Positions 1 through 8,563 of a stretch of 59,973 bases of DNA are shown here, one piece after another. The position numbers were made by a program, and so were the translations under genes. Position 1 is the first letter of the stretch, and every line of letters begins with the position of its first letter. The DNA is taken from assembly GCF_026011735.1 (NCBI RefSeq), contig NZ_BRVN01000019.1:1-59973 (forward strand). The letters are read 5' to 3'. Below the pieces are notes generated by a model. It did not search any database and was not told the DNA's origin. It worked only from the letters and a program-made list of their open reading frames with translations. The stretch comes from Dietzia sp. NCCP-2495 (GTDB lineage Bacteria > Actinomycetota > Actinomycetes > Mycobacteriales > Mycobacteriaceae).

Positions 1-1
1 G

Positions 2-157
2 GGCACGAGCACGAGCGACCCCTACGGCACAAGCACCGGCACCGGCACGGGCACGGGCACAGGCACGGGCGACGGACCCCACATCAACCCCGACAGCGCC
101 ATCGAACTCTCCGTCCACACCGCCCTCCAGAACCACCTCAACCCACCACCCTTCTGA
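2..157 (+). CDS. C-terminal end of an unidentified protein (5' truncated)
   Basis: An open frame runs from the window edge to a TGA at 155-157, giving 51 residues. It begins with a low-complexity Gly-Thr stretch (an alternating GT run) and ends in a more ordinary tail, NPDSAIELSVHTALQNHL followed by NPPPF. The start lies outside the window. No domain can be recognised; the Gly/Thr-rich linker followed by a short helical tail would fit several actinobacterial families, so no function is proposed. The frame is supported only by its openness and amino-acid composition. Confidence 0.45.
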   Translation, partial: GTSTSDPYGTSTGTGTGTGTGTGDGPHINPDSAIELSVHTALQNHLNPPPF

Positions 158-200
158 CACACACAACGCAGAGGTGAGCGACGCGGCGACGCGTACGCGG

Positions 201-1241
201 TCAGGTGTCTGATGTGTCGGCAGCCCAGGTCGAGGGACCCGGCACCTGTGAGGCCAGCGAAAGTCTGACGGCGAGGGCGGCGAAGGTCTCCCTCAACTCA
301 TCCGGCGACTCGACGACGAATGGGCCGGGAAGTCGGGCCAGGTACCAGGCGAGAACCTCCAGGTCGTCCGCTCCTGTGTCCAGCCTGCATGCGGGGCCAT
401 CTGGGTGACTGGCGTCCCGGACGGGCATCACGGTGCCGTAGGCGGGAGGGAAACGCTCGGACACCTTCTCCGCGCGTGCATGGACCACGACTCTGGCCTG
501 ATATCTGTACGGCGCCAGCGTGACCGACTGCTGCACGTGCAATGCAGGATCGGGGACGTCCGACCGAGGAGTGAAGCGCCACCGAGAACGGTGGACGTCG
601 CCCATGCGGTCCAATCGGAACGTTCGCCAGTCCTGTCGGTCGAGGTCGTATGCCAGCAGATACCAACGACGGCCCAGCACCACGATCCGATACGGCTCGA
701 CCCGGCGCTCACTGTCCCTGCCGGCCCGGTCCCGATACTCCAGACGCACCTGCTCCGTCCCGCGCACAGCATGGCCCAAGTCGATGAGCAACTCCGGCTT
801 GACCGGGGTATCCGCTCCGGGCACCGTGACCATCGACTCGGTGACATCCGCGACCCGCTCACGCAGTCTGCCCGGCATCACCTGGTCTAGCTTGGTCAAC
901 GCCCCCAACGCGTGCTCACCAACCCCCGCCACCGCGCCCCCGGCAGCCAGGCGGAGGGCGATGGCCACGGCGACGGCCTCGCGGTCGTCGAGCAAGAGCG
1001 GCGGCAGCCTTCGGCCCGAGCCCAACCGGTACCCGCCGCCGGCACCGCGCTCGGACTCGACCGGATAACCGAGATCACGCAGCCTGTCGACGTCCCGTCG
1101 CACGGATCGAATCGTCACACCCAGCTCGTCGACCAACTCGGAACCGGTCCACACGGATCGTCTCTGGAGCAGGTCCAGAAGGGTCAACACTCGCTGCGTC
1201 GTAGGCGTCCGGTCCGTCGCTGGTGTCCGGTTTGTGGTCAT
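201..1241 (-). CDS. WYL-domain helix-turn-helix transcriptional regulator
   Basis: Predicted 346-aa DNA-binding regulator of the YafY/DeoR-like WYL class. Residues about 15-65 form an HTH_11 winged helix (LTLLDLLQRRSVWTGSEL, then RSVRRDVDRLRDLGYPV). The WYL ligand-binding domain follows at about 150-215 and contains the family motif RRWYLLAYD. I chose the ATG at 1241 because the HTH begins soon after it; an in-frame GTG at 1262 would add seven residues. It is divergent from the DinB-like gene at 1355, with a perfect palindrome in the space between, so control of that neighbour and of itself is likely. WYL domains sense small ligands or nucleic acids; the ligand here is unknown. Confidence 0.88.
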   Translation of the reverse strand: MTTNRTPATDRTPTTQRVLTLLDLLQRRSVWTGSELVDELGVTIRSVRRDVDRLRDLGYPVESERGAGGGYRLGSGRRLPPLLLDDREAVAVAIALRLAAGGAVAGVGEHALGALTKLDQVMPGRLRERVADVTESMVTVPGADTPVKPELLIDLGHAVRGTEQVRLEYRDRAGRDSERRVEPYRIVVLGRRWYLLAYDLDRQDWRTFRLDRMGDVHRSRWRFTPRSDVPDPALHVQQSVTLAPYRYQARVVVHARAEKVSERFPPAYGTVMPVRDASHPDGPACRLDTGADDLEVLAWYLARLPGPFVVESPDELRETFAALAVRLSLASQVPGPSTWAADTSDT

Positions 1242-1265
1242 GCTCAGGAGTCTTCCACGCACAGA

Positions 1266-1280
1266 GGACAGTAACTGTCC
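1266..1280. promoter_or_regulatory. 15-bp palindrome, candidate operator of the WYL regulator
   Basis: GGACAGT-A-ACTGTCC is a perfect 7-bp inverted repeat around one base. It lies 25 bp upstream of the regulator's start codon and 75 bp upstream of the divergent DinB-like gene. A single palindrome in a divergent regulator/target gap is the usual arrangement of an autoregulatory operator. Binding is inferred. Confidence 0.5.
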
Positions 1281-1354
1281 GGTTTACGTGTGATGCTTCT
1301 GCTTGACCGCAAAGCCACACATCACGAGACGCTCGATCAGCCCGGGAGGATCCG

Positions 1355-1930
1355 ATGAACACCAACCTCACGATCGACTGGACGACTCAGCTCGTCGACC
1401 AACTCGAACGCCACTGGACCGACCAACTCCGCCCCCGCCTGGACGGGATGACCGACGATGAGTACCACTTCTCCCCTGCGCCCGATGAGCGGACGTGGGG
1501 CGTGCGCCCCCGGGGCACCGGCCTCGCTGCGGTCCAGGGAGGATCCGGCGACTTCACGATCGAGTTCGCATTTCCTGAGCCCGATCCGGCCCCGTTGACG
1601 ACGATCGCGTGGCGCATCGGTCACGTCGTCGTCGGCGTCCTCGGGGCACGCTGGCACTCCCACTTCGGGGGACCACCGCACGACTACATGACCCACGACT
1701 ACGCCGGCGATGCCGCCGGCGGTCTGGCCCAACTCGACACCGTCTACGCCGGCTGGATGGACGGGTTACGGGGCCTGGACGCCGAAGCACTCGCCGCACC
1801 CGTCGGCCCCGACGAAGGACCGTGGGCCGACGCGCCCATGGCGATGCTCGTGCTCCACATCAACCGGGAGGTCATCCACCACGGAGCCGAGATGTGCCTG
1901 CTACGCGACCTCTACGCCACGACCCACTGA
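1355..1930 (+). CDS. DinB superfamily protein
   Basis: Predicted 191-aa four-helix-bundle protein of the DinB/YfiT-like fold. The start MNTNLTIDWTTQLVDQLERHW, the WRIGH segment near residue 90 and the late LHINREVIHHGAEMCLLRDLY helix supply the three spaced histidines that bind a metal in this superfamily. Members include thiol (mycothiol or bacillithiol) S-transferases and many proteins of unknown role. The start is preceded by a GGGAGGATCCG ribosome site. It is followed by a second DinB-like gene on the same strand, and the divergent WYL regulator probably controls the pair. The substrate cannot be read from sequence. Confidence 0.8.
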   Translation: MNTNLTIDWTTQLVDQLERHWTDQLRPRLDGMTDDEYHFSPAPDERTWGVRPRGTGLAAVQGGSGDFTIEFAFPEPDPAPLTTIAWRIGHVVVGVLGARWHSHFGGPPHDYMTHDYAGDAAGGLAQLDTVYAGWMDGLRGLDAEALAAPVGPDEGPWADAPMAMLVLHINREVIHHGAEMCLLRDLYATTH

Positions 1931-2065
1931 CCACGTCGGCGCGTCAGTTCGCCGGCGCCTCGCCCCGTCGACGAACCGTCCCGGCGACACGTCGGCAGGC
2001 CGCGAACTTCACGCTCGAACACCCCACCACGCCCACATCAGCACCACCGACACCAAGGAGTAGTC

Positions 2066-2683
2066 ATGCCACTATTCGCAGCAACGACGACCACCGAGCT
2101 CGACAGCCTCATCGAATGGGTCGATGTCACGCTCACCAACGCACGATCAATCGTCTCCGGGCTCACCGGCGACCAACTCCGAGCCCGCCCGATCGGGACG
2201 AGCGAGCTCACACTCGGATGGCTGATCCTGCACATCGGTGAGGTGGCCGAGACCTGGATCGCGCGCGCCGCCGCCGGGCCCGGACCGCTCGAGACCGGCC
2301 GGACGCTCCTCGAGTCCTTCGAGCACGCGGCCACCGTCAACGAGGTCGCGCCTGACGCGACCGCCGAGGACATCCTCGCCGAGTTCGACCGACGACATGC
2401 TGCGGCGCTCGAGCATCTTCGACGCGTCGACCTCGACGTGGCCGTGCCCGTTCCGGCTGAGATGCCGTGGTTCCCGCCGGACCTCCCGGCGTTCAACGGA
2501 CGCTGGGCAGTGCTGCACGCCGTCAACGAGATCGGGCGGCACAGCGGACATGCCGACATCTTGCGGGAAGCGATCGACGGCAGCACGATGTACGAGCTCA
2601 TCGCCAGCGACCAGGGTATCGACATGTCCTACATCGGCACGTGGTTCGCCGAGCACCCCGAGGTCCCGGCGCCGCAATGGTGA
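2066..2683 (+). CDS. DinB/DUF664-type protein
   Basis: Predicted 205-aa DinB-fold protein, related to but clearly divergent from the preceding one. The spaced metal-ligand positions are recognisable: LILHIGEVAETWI near residue 55-65 and NEIGRHSGHADILREAI near 155-170. The N-H-x-x-H arrangement fits the DUF664/mycothiol-dependent transferase branch, a natural role in a mycothiol-producing actinomycete. A good AAGGAG ribosome site precedes ATG. The gap to the upstream DinB-like gene is 135 bp, so co-transcription is possible but not certain. Confidence 0.8.
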   Translation: MPLFAATTTTELDSLIEWVDVTLTNARSIVSGLTGDQLRARPIGTSELTLGWLILHIGEVAETWIARAAAGPGPLETGRTLLESFEHAATVNEVAPDATAEDILAEFDRRHAAALEHLRRVDLDVAVPVPAEMPWFPPDLPAFNGRWAVLHAVNEIGRHSGHADILREAIDGSTMYELIASDQGIDMSYIGTWFAEHPEVPAPQW

Positions 2684-2782
2684 GGAGTTCTGCGGGGGCT
2701 CGGGACCAGCGACGGTGAGGGTCGGGGGTCGGTGAGGTCCGAGAGCCTGTGAGAGCTGATCCGCTTTGTGATCTCCGACGGG

Positions 2783-4270
2783 CTACTCGTTCCACCCGGC
2801 GAAGGTCTCGAACTGCTCGCCGATCATGCGCGCCAGGACGCCGGGCTCGGGAACGAGTCCGGCATCGGTGGCGATACCCACGGAGACCTGGCCGTTGTAG
2901 CTGTAGATGCAGACGCCCAGGGACTGGTCACCTGTCATCGGCACCCACCCCAGCAGACCGCCGACAGGAACACCGCCGAACGTCACCGGCCCCGACGGAC
3001 CCGGAACCGAGGTCAGCTGCCCGATCGACTTGTTGGCCACCACATCGACGAGTGAATTGGTGAGGCCGCTCGGAACCGCTGCCGAGCCGACGATGGCCGC
3101 GTAGGTGGCGTGCGGCTCGAACGAGTACTGCACTCTGGTCATGGACGACGTGATCTCGTTGATCAACTGCTGCGAGTCGTCGACCCCGAGAGGCAGCCGG
3201 AGCAGGATGAGCGTGATGTGGTTGCCCAACTCCGCGGGAGCGCCCTCGCCGACCGGGGCCACCGACATCGGGATCATGAGGTTGATGGCCGCAAGGGGCT
3301 TGTCGCCCTGTGTCCTGAGGTACTCGGTGAGGGCACGTGACACCGCTGCGGTCATCACGATGGTCACGGTGGAATCGTGTGCCTTGGCGACCCGCTTGAC
3401 GCCGGCCAGGTCGACACCAGAGATCCACGACACCCGCTTCTCGGCTCCCGGACGCCCACTCCACGAGCGGCGCGGCGTCCTGGGTTCCCACAGCAACCGG
3501 AAGAGAGCTCGGTAGGTATTGGCCGTCTTGTTGGTGGGGCCCACGATCGAGGTGAGCGACTCGACGACCCGCGTGGGCACCCGGGTGACCTGGAAGCCCG
3601 GGGCAGCAACGTCCTTGACGAGCTTGGTGAGCGTCAGCGGGAACACTGCGGCAGCTCCACCGAGCCCCGTGGCGATTCCCAGCGAATCCTTCACGAGACC
3701 TGCGCCGGCCTCGGTCGCGGTCCGCAGGAGACCTCCGCGTGGGGCGAGATCCCGTCCGACCTTCGGAGGCAACGCATCGTCATCGATCTCGCACAGGCTG
3801 AGCAGGAGTTGGGTGAGACGGACACCGTCGACGAGTCCGTGTTGGACGCGGAAGAGGACGAGGGCACCTTCCTGCCCGTCCGGGCCGTCGTGTCCGTGGT
3901 AGTTCTCGATGTACTCGATGCTCCACATCGGCCGCCCTGCAGGCAGCGGGACACTGATGCGCTCCGAGATGAGCTTCTCCGCCTCGTCACGCCCTCCGTC
4001 ACCGGGAAGCGTGGAGCGGGAGAAATGGGCATCAAAGTCGAACTCCGGGAAATCCACCCAGTACCACCGGCGGCCACGCCGCTCGGAGACACGACGGAAC
4101 ACCGGATACGGATCGACGATCTTCTTCGCGATCACCGTCGTGATGGCATCCCAGTCGGGAATCTCTTCGAACCACATCAACGAGTTGATGTACATCAGGT
4201 TGTCCGGAGTATCCATCTGCAGCCAGAGCTGATCCCGGAACGGAATCTTCACGCTCGCCTTCTCCGCCAT
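2783..4270 (-). CDS. wax ester synthase / diacylglycerol acyltransferase (WS/DGAT)
   Basis: Predicted 495-aa acyl-CoA:alcohol/diacylglycerol acyltransferase that makes storage triacylglycerol or wax ester. The family length is about 460-500 aa. The conserved N-terminal block (RDQLWLQMDTPDNLMYINSL), the RPMW segment near 113 and later blocks around NLMIPMSV and GNHITLILLRLPL are present. The catalytic HHxxxDG motif reads Q143-H-G-L-V-D-G149: the first histidine is Gln, while the second histidine, the likely base, and the Asp-Gly are kept. I used the ATG at 4270, where family similarity begins; longer in-frame starts give an unrelated arginine/glycine-rich tail. It is divergent from the flavin reductase gene. 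Confidence 0.92.
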   Translation of the reverse strand: MAEKASVKIPFRDQLWLQMDTPDNLMYINSLMWFEEIPDWDAITTVIAKKIVDPYPVFRRVSERRGRRWYWVDFPEFDFDAHFSRSTLPGDGGRDEAEKLISERISVPLPAGRPMWSIEYIENYHGHDGPDGQEGALVLFRVQHGLVDGVRLTQLLLSLCEIDDDALPPKVGRDLAPRGGLLRTATEAGAGLVKDSLGIATGLGGAAAVFPLTLTKLVKDVAAPGFQVTRVPTRVVESLTSIVGPTNKTANTYRALFRLLWEPRTPRRSWSGRPGAEKRVSWISGVDLAGVKRVAKAHDSTVTIVMTAAVSRALTEYLRTQGDKPLAAINLMIPMSVAPVGEGAPAELGNHITLILLRLPLGVDDSQQLINEITSSMTRVQYSFEPHATYAAIVGSAAVPSGLTNSLVDVVANKSIGQLTSVPGPSGPVTFGGVPVGGLLGWVPMTGDQSLGVCIYSYNGQVSVGIATDAGLVPEPGVLARMIGEQFETFAGWNE

Positions 4271-4391
4271 CCCCGGCCCCCTCTTGCGGTTCGCGTCACG
4301 CATAGTCGTACTCGACCCACTGCACCCCGAGCGTAAACAAGCAATGACGACCACCACATCGCCACCGTGGGATCCGCGGCAGAATGTCTCC

Positions 4392-4982
4392 ATGCGCATC
4401 GTCCACTCGCCGGAGAACCCGCCGTCCAAGGGAATCTACGCGTTGCTCACCGCGTCGATCGCGCCGCGCCCGATCGCGTGGATCTCCTCGCTCTCCGCGG
4501 ACGGCACCCCCAACCTGGCGCCGTACTCGTTCTTCACCATCGCCTGCACGGATCCGGCGATCCTCTCGATCACGTCGGTCGGCCACAAGGACACCTTGAG
4601 CAACGTCGAGGCCACGGGCGAGTTCGTCGTCAATATCGGCACCGAATCACTCATGGAGGTCATGAACGCCACCTCCGCGCCGTTCGAACCCGAAGTGGAC
4701 GAGTTCGCGAAGGTCGGCCTCACCGCCGCGCCCTCGGACGTGGTGTCAGCGCCCAGGGTCGCCGAAGCGCCGATCGCATTCGAGTGCGTGCGCCACGACG
4801 TCATCGACCTGGGCACCAGCGCGATGATGCTCGGCCGCGTGGTGAGTGTCTCGGTCGAGGACGAGGTGCTCGCCGAGGACGGCCTGCCCGACTTCGGCTC
4901 ACTGCTGCCGCCCTCCCGCCTGGGCCGTCACGAGTGGGGATACGCCCCGCGGACCCGCGAACTCCCGCGGCCGCTGAAGTAG
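4392..4982 (+). CDS. flavin reductase-like domain protein
   Basis: Predicted 196-aa split-barrel flavoprotein. The stretch YALLTASIAPRPIAWISS followed by LAPYSFFTIACTDPAIL is the FMN-binding signature of the flavin reductase-like/DUF447-type family, and a late ECVRHDVIDLG block matches its dimer region. Such proteins reduce FMN with NAD(P)H or act as FMN-dependent enzymes. The ATG at 4392 places the family block at its usual distance from the N-terminus; an ATG at 4344 in the same frame would add 16 residues. It stands alone between the divergent WS/DGAT gene and convergent menC. Confidence 0.82.
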   Translation: MRIVHSPENPPSKGIYALLTASIAPRPIAWISSLSADGTPNLAPYSFFTIACTDPAILSITSVGHKDTLSNVEATGEFVVNIGTESLMEVMNATSAPFEPEVDEFAKVGLTAAPSDVVSAPRVAEAPIAFECVRHDVIDLGTSAMMLGRVVSVSVEDEVLAEDGLPDFGSLLPPSRLGRHEWGYAPRTRELPRPLK

Positions 4983-5000
4983 GCCGAGCCGGCCGGACCC

Positions 5001-5073
5001 GAGCGGCGGGGTCAACACGCCGGGGCACCCGAGCTGAGGGGTCCCGAGCTGCGGGGTCCCGAGCAGCGAGATC
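5001..5073. repeat. 15-bp tandem repeat between convergent genes
   Basis: Two near-identical 15-bp units (GAGCTGAGGGGTCCC at 5031 and GAGCTGCGGGGTCCC at 5046) are followed by a decayed third unit at 5061 and preceded by a related unit at 5001. The array fills the 103-bp gap between the flavin reductase stop and the menC stop. No hairpin stands out. Confidence 0.7.
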
Positions 5074-5085
5074 AGATCAGCGGGG

Positions 5086-6183
5086 TCAGAGCAGCGCGAA
5101 GCAGCGACGGATCCGCTCCGTCCACCAGTCTCTGCGGTCACCGTCGGCACGGAGCGAGCCCACTCTGGCCGGATCCGGACACACCGGCCCCACCGGGAGA
5201 TGTCCGTCTACCAGAGCGAGAGTGCCCGGATTCACGACGTCCTCGACGAAGAACCCGCCTGTGCCCAGTCCTGCGGCGGGGATGGTGTCGTCGTCGTCAG
5301 GACTAGCACCGCCATGACCAGCACCTCGGCCGGGCAGAGCGGCGGCCGCCGCGATGCCCGCCGCGACCCCGACCGCCGAGTCCAGCGCACTCGAGACCGT
5401 GACCGGCACGCCGAGCCGGGCGGCCACCGACACGAGGCGCCGCGGCCCACCCAGGGGCGCGGCCTTGACCACCGCACGGTCCGCACCGCCGGCCCGCACG
5501 ACGCGGAACGGGTCGTCGGCGCGACGGATGGACTCGTCCGCGGCCACGTCCACTCGGACGCCATCGGAGGCCAAGCGCGCGCGCAGCTCGACCAACTCGT
5601 CCACCGTCGCGCACGGCTGCTCCACGTACTCCAGCCCCGGCCCGTCCAACGACACCGGTCCCGTGCCGGGCGTCCTCGAACAGTCGGCCGCCCGGACCGC
5701 CTGGTCCAACACCCGCACCGCGTGCGCGGCCTCGTCGACCGACCACGCGCCGTTGGCGTCCACGCGCACCCGGGCACCCGGTCGGGACTGGAGGACGGCG
5801 GCGACGCGGGCGACGTCATCGGCTAGATCCTCCCCCGCCTCCGCCACCTTGACCTTCACCGTCGTGCAGCCCGGGAACCGCTCGAGGATCCCCTCGACCT
5901 CCCCCGAGGAGACCGCCGGGACCGTCGCGTTGACCGGCACGCGCGTGCGCACCGCGGGCGGCGGGCCCTGCCAGGCCATCTCGATCGCCGACGCCAGCCA
6001 GGCCGCGGCCTCGGCGTCCGGATACTCGGGGAACGCACCGAACTCGCCCCACCCGACCGGACCGTCGACCAGCACCACCTCACGCTCGGTGATCCCGCGG
6101 AACCGGACCCGCATGGGCAGCGTCACCACGTGGACACGGTCGAGCAGATCGTCGATCGACTCGGGACCCGGAACGGATGTCAT
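5086..6183 (-). CDS. menC: o-succinylbenzoate synthase
   Basis: Predicted 365-aa enolase-superfamily enzyme that dehydrates SHCHC to o-succinylbenzoate in menaquinone synthesis. Catalytic features are visible: the K110-V-K112 pair, metal ligands D142 (VDANGAW), E188 (EYVEQP) and D216 (VAADES), and the second catalytic lysine K240 (AVVKAAPLGG). The length suits the actinobacterial enzyme. It is divergent from menB with only 23 bp between the start codons. Asn- and Gly-rich N-terminal capping segments are also in place. Assignment is firm because menB, menE and menA are neighbours. Confidence 0.93.
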   Translation of the reverse strand: MTSVPGPESIDDLLDRVHVVTLPMRVRFRGITEREVVLVDGPVGWGEFGAFPEYPDAEAAAWLASAIEMAWQGPPPAVRTRVPVNATVPAVSSGEVEGILERFPGCTTVKVKVAEAGEDLADDVARVAAVLQSRPGARVRVDANGAWSVDEAAHAVRVLDQAVRAADCSRTPGTGPVSLDGPGLEYVEQPCATVDELVELRARLASDGVRVDVAADESIRRADDPFRVVRAGGADRAVVKAAPLGGPRRLVSVAARLGVPVTVSSALDSAVGVAAGIAAAAALPGRGAGHGGASPDDDDTIPAAGLGTGGFFVEDVVNPGTLALVDGHLPVGPVCPDPARVGSLRADGDRRDWWTERIRRCFALL

Positions 6184-6206
6184 ATGACCACGCTAACGTC
6201 GAACCC

Positions 6207-7214
6207 ATGACAGAGCAGAGCAACACCGGGCAGGGCACCACCGAGGACGCAGCGCAGGACGCCGGCAACCCGTTCGATCCGTCGCAGTGGCGGGAGATCG
6301 AGGGCTTCCGAAACGGCGTCGACCTCACGGACCTCACGTACCACCGCCACGTGGGTGATGGCCGCGCCAACGGGATCGTGCGCATCGCCTTCGACCGGCC
6401 CGAGGTGCGCAACGCGTTCCGCCCGCACACCGTGGACGAGCTGTACCGGGTGCTCGACCACGCCCGTCGCACGCCCGACGTGGGCACGGTCCTGTTCACC
6501 GGGAACGGCCCCAGCCCACGCGACGGCGGCTGGGCGTTCTGCTCCGGCGGCGACCAGCGGATCCGCGGCCGCTCCGGCTACCAGTACTCGACCGAGCACG
6601 ACTCGGACGTTGAGGCCGCGACCGCCGACAAGGTGGACGAGGCACGTGTGAAGGCCGAGGGCGGGCGCCTGCACATCCTCGAGGTGCAGCGGCTCATCCG
6701 CACCATGCCCAAGGTCGTGATCTGCCTCGTCAACGGGTGGGCCGCGGGAGGCGGGCACTCCCTGCACTCTGTCTGCGACCTCACGTTGGCCTCGCGCGAG
6801 CACGCCCGGTTCAAGCAGACCGACGCCGACGTGGGCTCGTTCGACGCCGGCTACGGCAGTGCCTACCTGGCGAAGCAGGTCGGCCAGAAGTTCGCGCGCG
6901 AGATCTTCTTCCTCGGCGAGGCCTACACCGCCGAGGAGATGTTCCACATGGGCGCGGTCAACCGGGTGATCGACCACGCCGAGCTGGAGAACACCGCCAT
7001 CGAGTGGGCACGCAAGATCAACGGCAAGTCCCCCACCGCGCAGCGCATGCTCAAGTTCGCATTCAACCTCACCGACGACGGCCTGATGGGCCAGCAGGTC
7101 TTCGCCGGCGAGGCCACCCGACTGGCGTACATGACCGACGAGGCCGTCGAAGGTCGCGATGCGTTCCTCGAGAAGCGCGAGCCGAACTGGGACGACTTCC
7201 CGTACTACTACTGA
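6207..7214 (+). CDS. menB: 1,4-dihydroxy-2-naphthoyl-CoA synthase
   Basis: Predicted 335-aa crotonase-fold enzyme that cyclises o-succinylbenzoyl-CoA to DHNA-CoA. Typical MenB blocks are FDRPEVRNAFRPHTVDEL, the oxyanion-hole segments FCSGGDQRIRG and GWAAGGGHSLHSVCDL, the DADVGSFDAGYGSAYLAKQVG block with the conserved Asp/Ser, and the C-terminal PNWDDFPYYY. The ATG at 6207 was preferred to an in-frame ATG at 6177, which would overlap menC. No ribosome site is seen, and a TAAC-like -10 element at about 6194 suggests a leaderless transcript. The region from 6207 to about 6300 is an acidic/Gln-rich extension usual for actinobacterial MenB. Confidence 0.95.
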   Translation: MTEQSNTGQGTTEDAAQDAGNPFDPSQWREIEGFRNGVDLTDLTYHRHVGDGRANGIVRIAFDRPEVRNAFRPHTVDELYRVLDHARRTPDVGTVLFTGNGPSPRDGGWAFCSGGDQRIRGRSGYQYSTEHDSDVEAATADKVDEARVKAEGGRLHILEVQRLIRTMPKVVICLVNGWAAGGGHSLHSVCDLTLASREHARFKQTDADVGSFDAGYGSAYLAKQVGQKFAREIFFLGEAYTAEEMFHMGAVNRVIDHAELENTAIEWARKINGKSPTAQRMLKFAFNLTDDGLMGQQVFAGEATRLAYMTDEAVEGRDAFLEKREPNWDDFPYYY

Positions 7215-7241
7215 GCCAGACTCGTACAGAGCCCAACCCGG

Positions 7242-7311
7242 AATCCGCTACCCTCCCGCCACATCCGCTACCCCTACAGCGGTAGCGGATCTCGAGCGGG
7301 AGTAGCGGATT
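7242..7311. repeat. four phased copies of ATCCGCTA as nested inverted repeats
   Basis: ATCCGCTA occurs at 7243 and 7263, and its reverse complement TAGCGGAT at 7283 and 7303: four starts exactly 20 bp apart, two in each orientation. The outer arms extend (AATCCGCTACC...CCCG against CGGGAGTAGCGGATT), as do the inner arms (ATCCGCTACC against GGTAGCGGAT). The block lies between the menB stop and the menE start. It could be an attenuator or terminator RNA structure, or a two-turn-phased operator. Confidence 0.75.
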
Positions 7312-7339
7312 TCGCAGAGAGGGAGAGAGGGAGAAGGCT

Positions 7340-8563
7340 GTGCCCACTTCCCGCGAACTACGCAGTCTGCCGGTGCCTGGGGGGGCCGCGGTAGCCGAAT
7401 TGTTCCCCGCGTTGGAGGAGATGCTCGCCGACCGTGGCCCGGCGCTGCTGCCGGTCCCGGCCAACGACCCGGCGCGCACCCGCCTGCTCGTCGACAGCCA
7501 GCGCCCGGGCGAGCCGATCGATGACCGCGCCGCGCTCGTGGTGAGCACCTCGGGGTCCACGGGGACGCCGAAAGGCGCCATGCTGACGGCGGACGCGCTG
7601 GGGGCGTCGGCTGCGGCGACGGACCTGTTCCTCGGCGGGCCCGGCCGCTGGCTGCTCGCGCTGCCCGCCCACCACATCGCGGGCCTGCAGGTGATGCTGC
7701 GGTCCCTTCGCGCCGGGTACGCACCGACCGTGATGGACGTGACCAGCGGATTCGACCCCGCCGCGCTGCCGAGCGCCGTGGAGTCCGCGCTGGCCGGGGC
7801 GCCGCGCGTGTACACCTCACTCGTTCCCGGCCAGCTCGCGAAGGTCCTCGACGAAGGGTCACCGGAGGCCGTTGAGGCGCTGACGCGGGTGGAGGCGATC
7901 CTGCTCGGCGGGGCCGCGACCGCGCCCGGACTCCTCGCGCGCGCGTCTGACGCCGGACTCCGCGTCGTGCGCACGTACGGGATGAGCGAGACCGCGGGCG
8001 GGTGTGTGTACGACGGCCTCCCGCTCGAGGGGGTCGAGGTCCGGATCGAGAGTGACGGCGGCGGGGTTGACGGAGACAGAGCCGACGATCACCCGACCGG
8101 CCGCGTCTGGCTGCGTGGCCCCCAGGTCGCCCTCGGCTACCGGAACGCGCCCGCCCACCCGGCATTCGCGCGACCCGGCTGGTTCCGCACCGACGACGCC
8201 GGTCGGATCGGGCCCGACGGACGACTCCGCATCCTGGGCAGGCTCGACGAGGCGATCAGCGTCGGTGGTCTGACGCTCCTGCCGCAGACCGTGGAGGACG
8301 CACTCCGGGGGCATCCTGCGGTGGTCGACGTCGTCGTCGTCGGGATCACTGATGCCCGGCTGGGCGCCCGGCCAGTCGCCGCGGTGACCCTCCGCTCCCC
8401 CGCCACTGCGGAGGACCTGCGCGCCCACGTCCGCGCCGAGCTCGGCGCGCACTCCTCCCCCGCCCGCGTGGCGGTCCTGACAGAACTCCCGACCCTGCCC
8501 GGCGGCAAAGTGGACCGTCGCTCCGTCGCCCGGGCCTTCGCCGATGGGACAATCGACCAATGA
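7340..8563 (+). CDS. menE: o-succinylbenzoate--CoA ligase
   Basis: Predicted 407-aa acyl-adenylate-forming enzyme that makes o-succinylbenzoyl-CoA, the MenB substrate. The P-loop [11 protein letters not shown] (69-79), the YGMSE motif (213-217), [11 protein letters not shown] and [20 protein letters not shown] (hinge and A8) and the C-terminal lysine in [10 protein letters not shown] (A10) are all present. It is shorter than general acyl-CoA ligases, as expected of mycobacterial-type MenE, which has a trimmed N-domain. The GTG start has a GAGAAGG ribosome site. The 3' end overlaps the menA start by four bases (ATGA), indicating translational coupling. Confidence 0.94.
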   Translation: MPTSRELRSLPVPGGAAVAELFPALEEMLADRGPALLPVPANDPARTRLLVDSQRPGEPIDDRAALVVSTSGSTGTPKGAMLTADALGASAAATDLFLGGPGRWLLALPAHHIAGLQVMLRSLRAGYAPTVMDVTSGFDPAALPSAVESALAGAPRVYTSLVPGQLAKVLDEGSPEAVEALTRVEAILLGGAATAPGLLARASDAGLRVVRTYGMSETAGGCVYDGLPLEGVEVRIESDGGGVDGDRADDHPTGRVWLRGPQVALGYRNAPAHPAFARPGWFRTDDAGRIGPDGRLRILGRLDEAISVGGLTLLPQTVEDALRGHPAVVDVVVVGITDARLGARPVAAVTLRSPATAEDLRAHVRAELGAHSSPARVAVLTELPTLPGGKVDRRSVARAFADGTIDQ

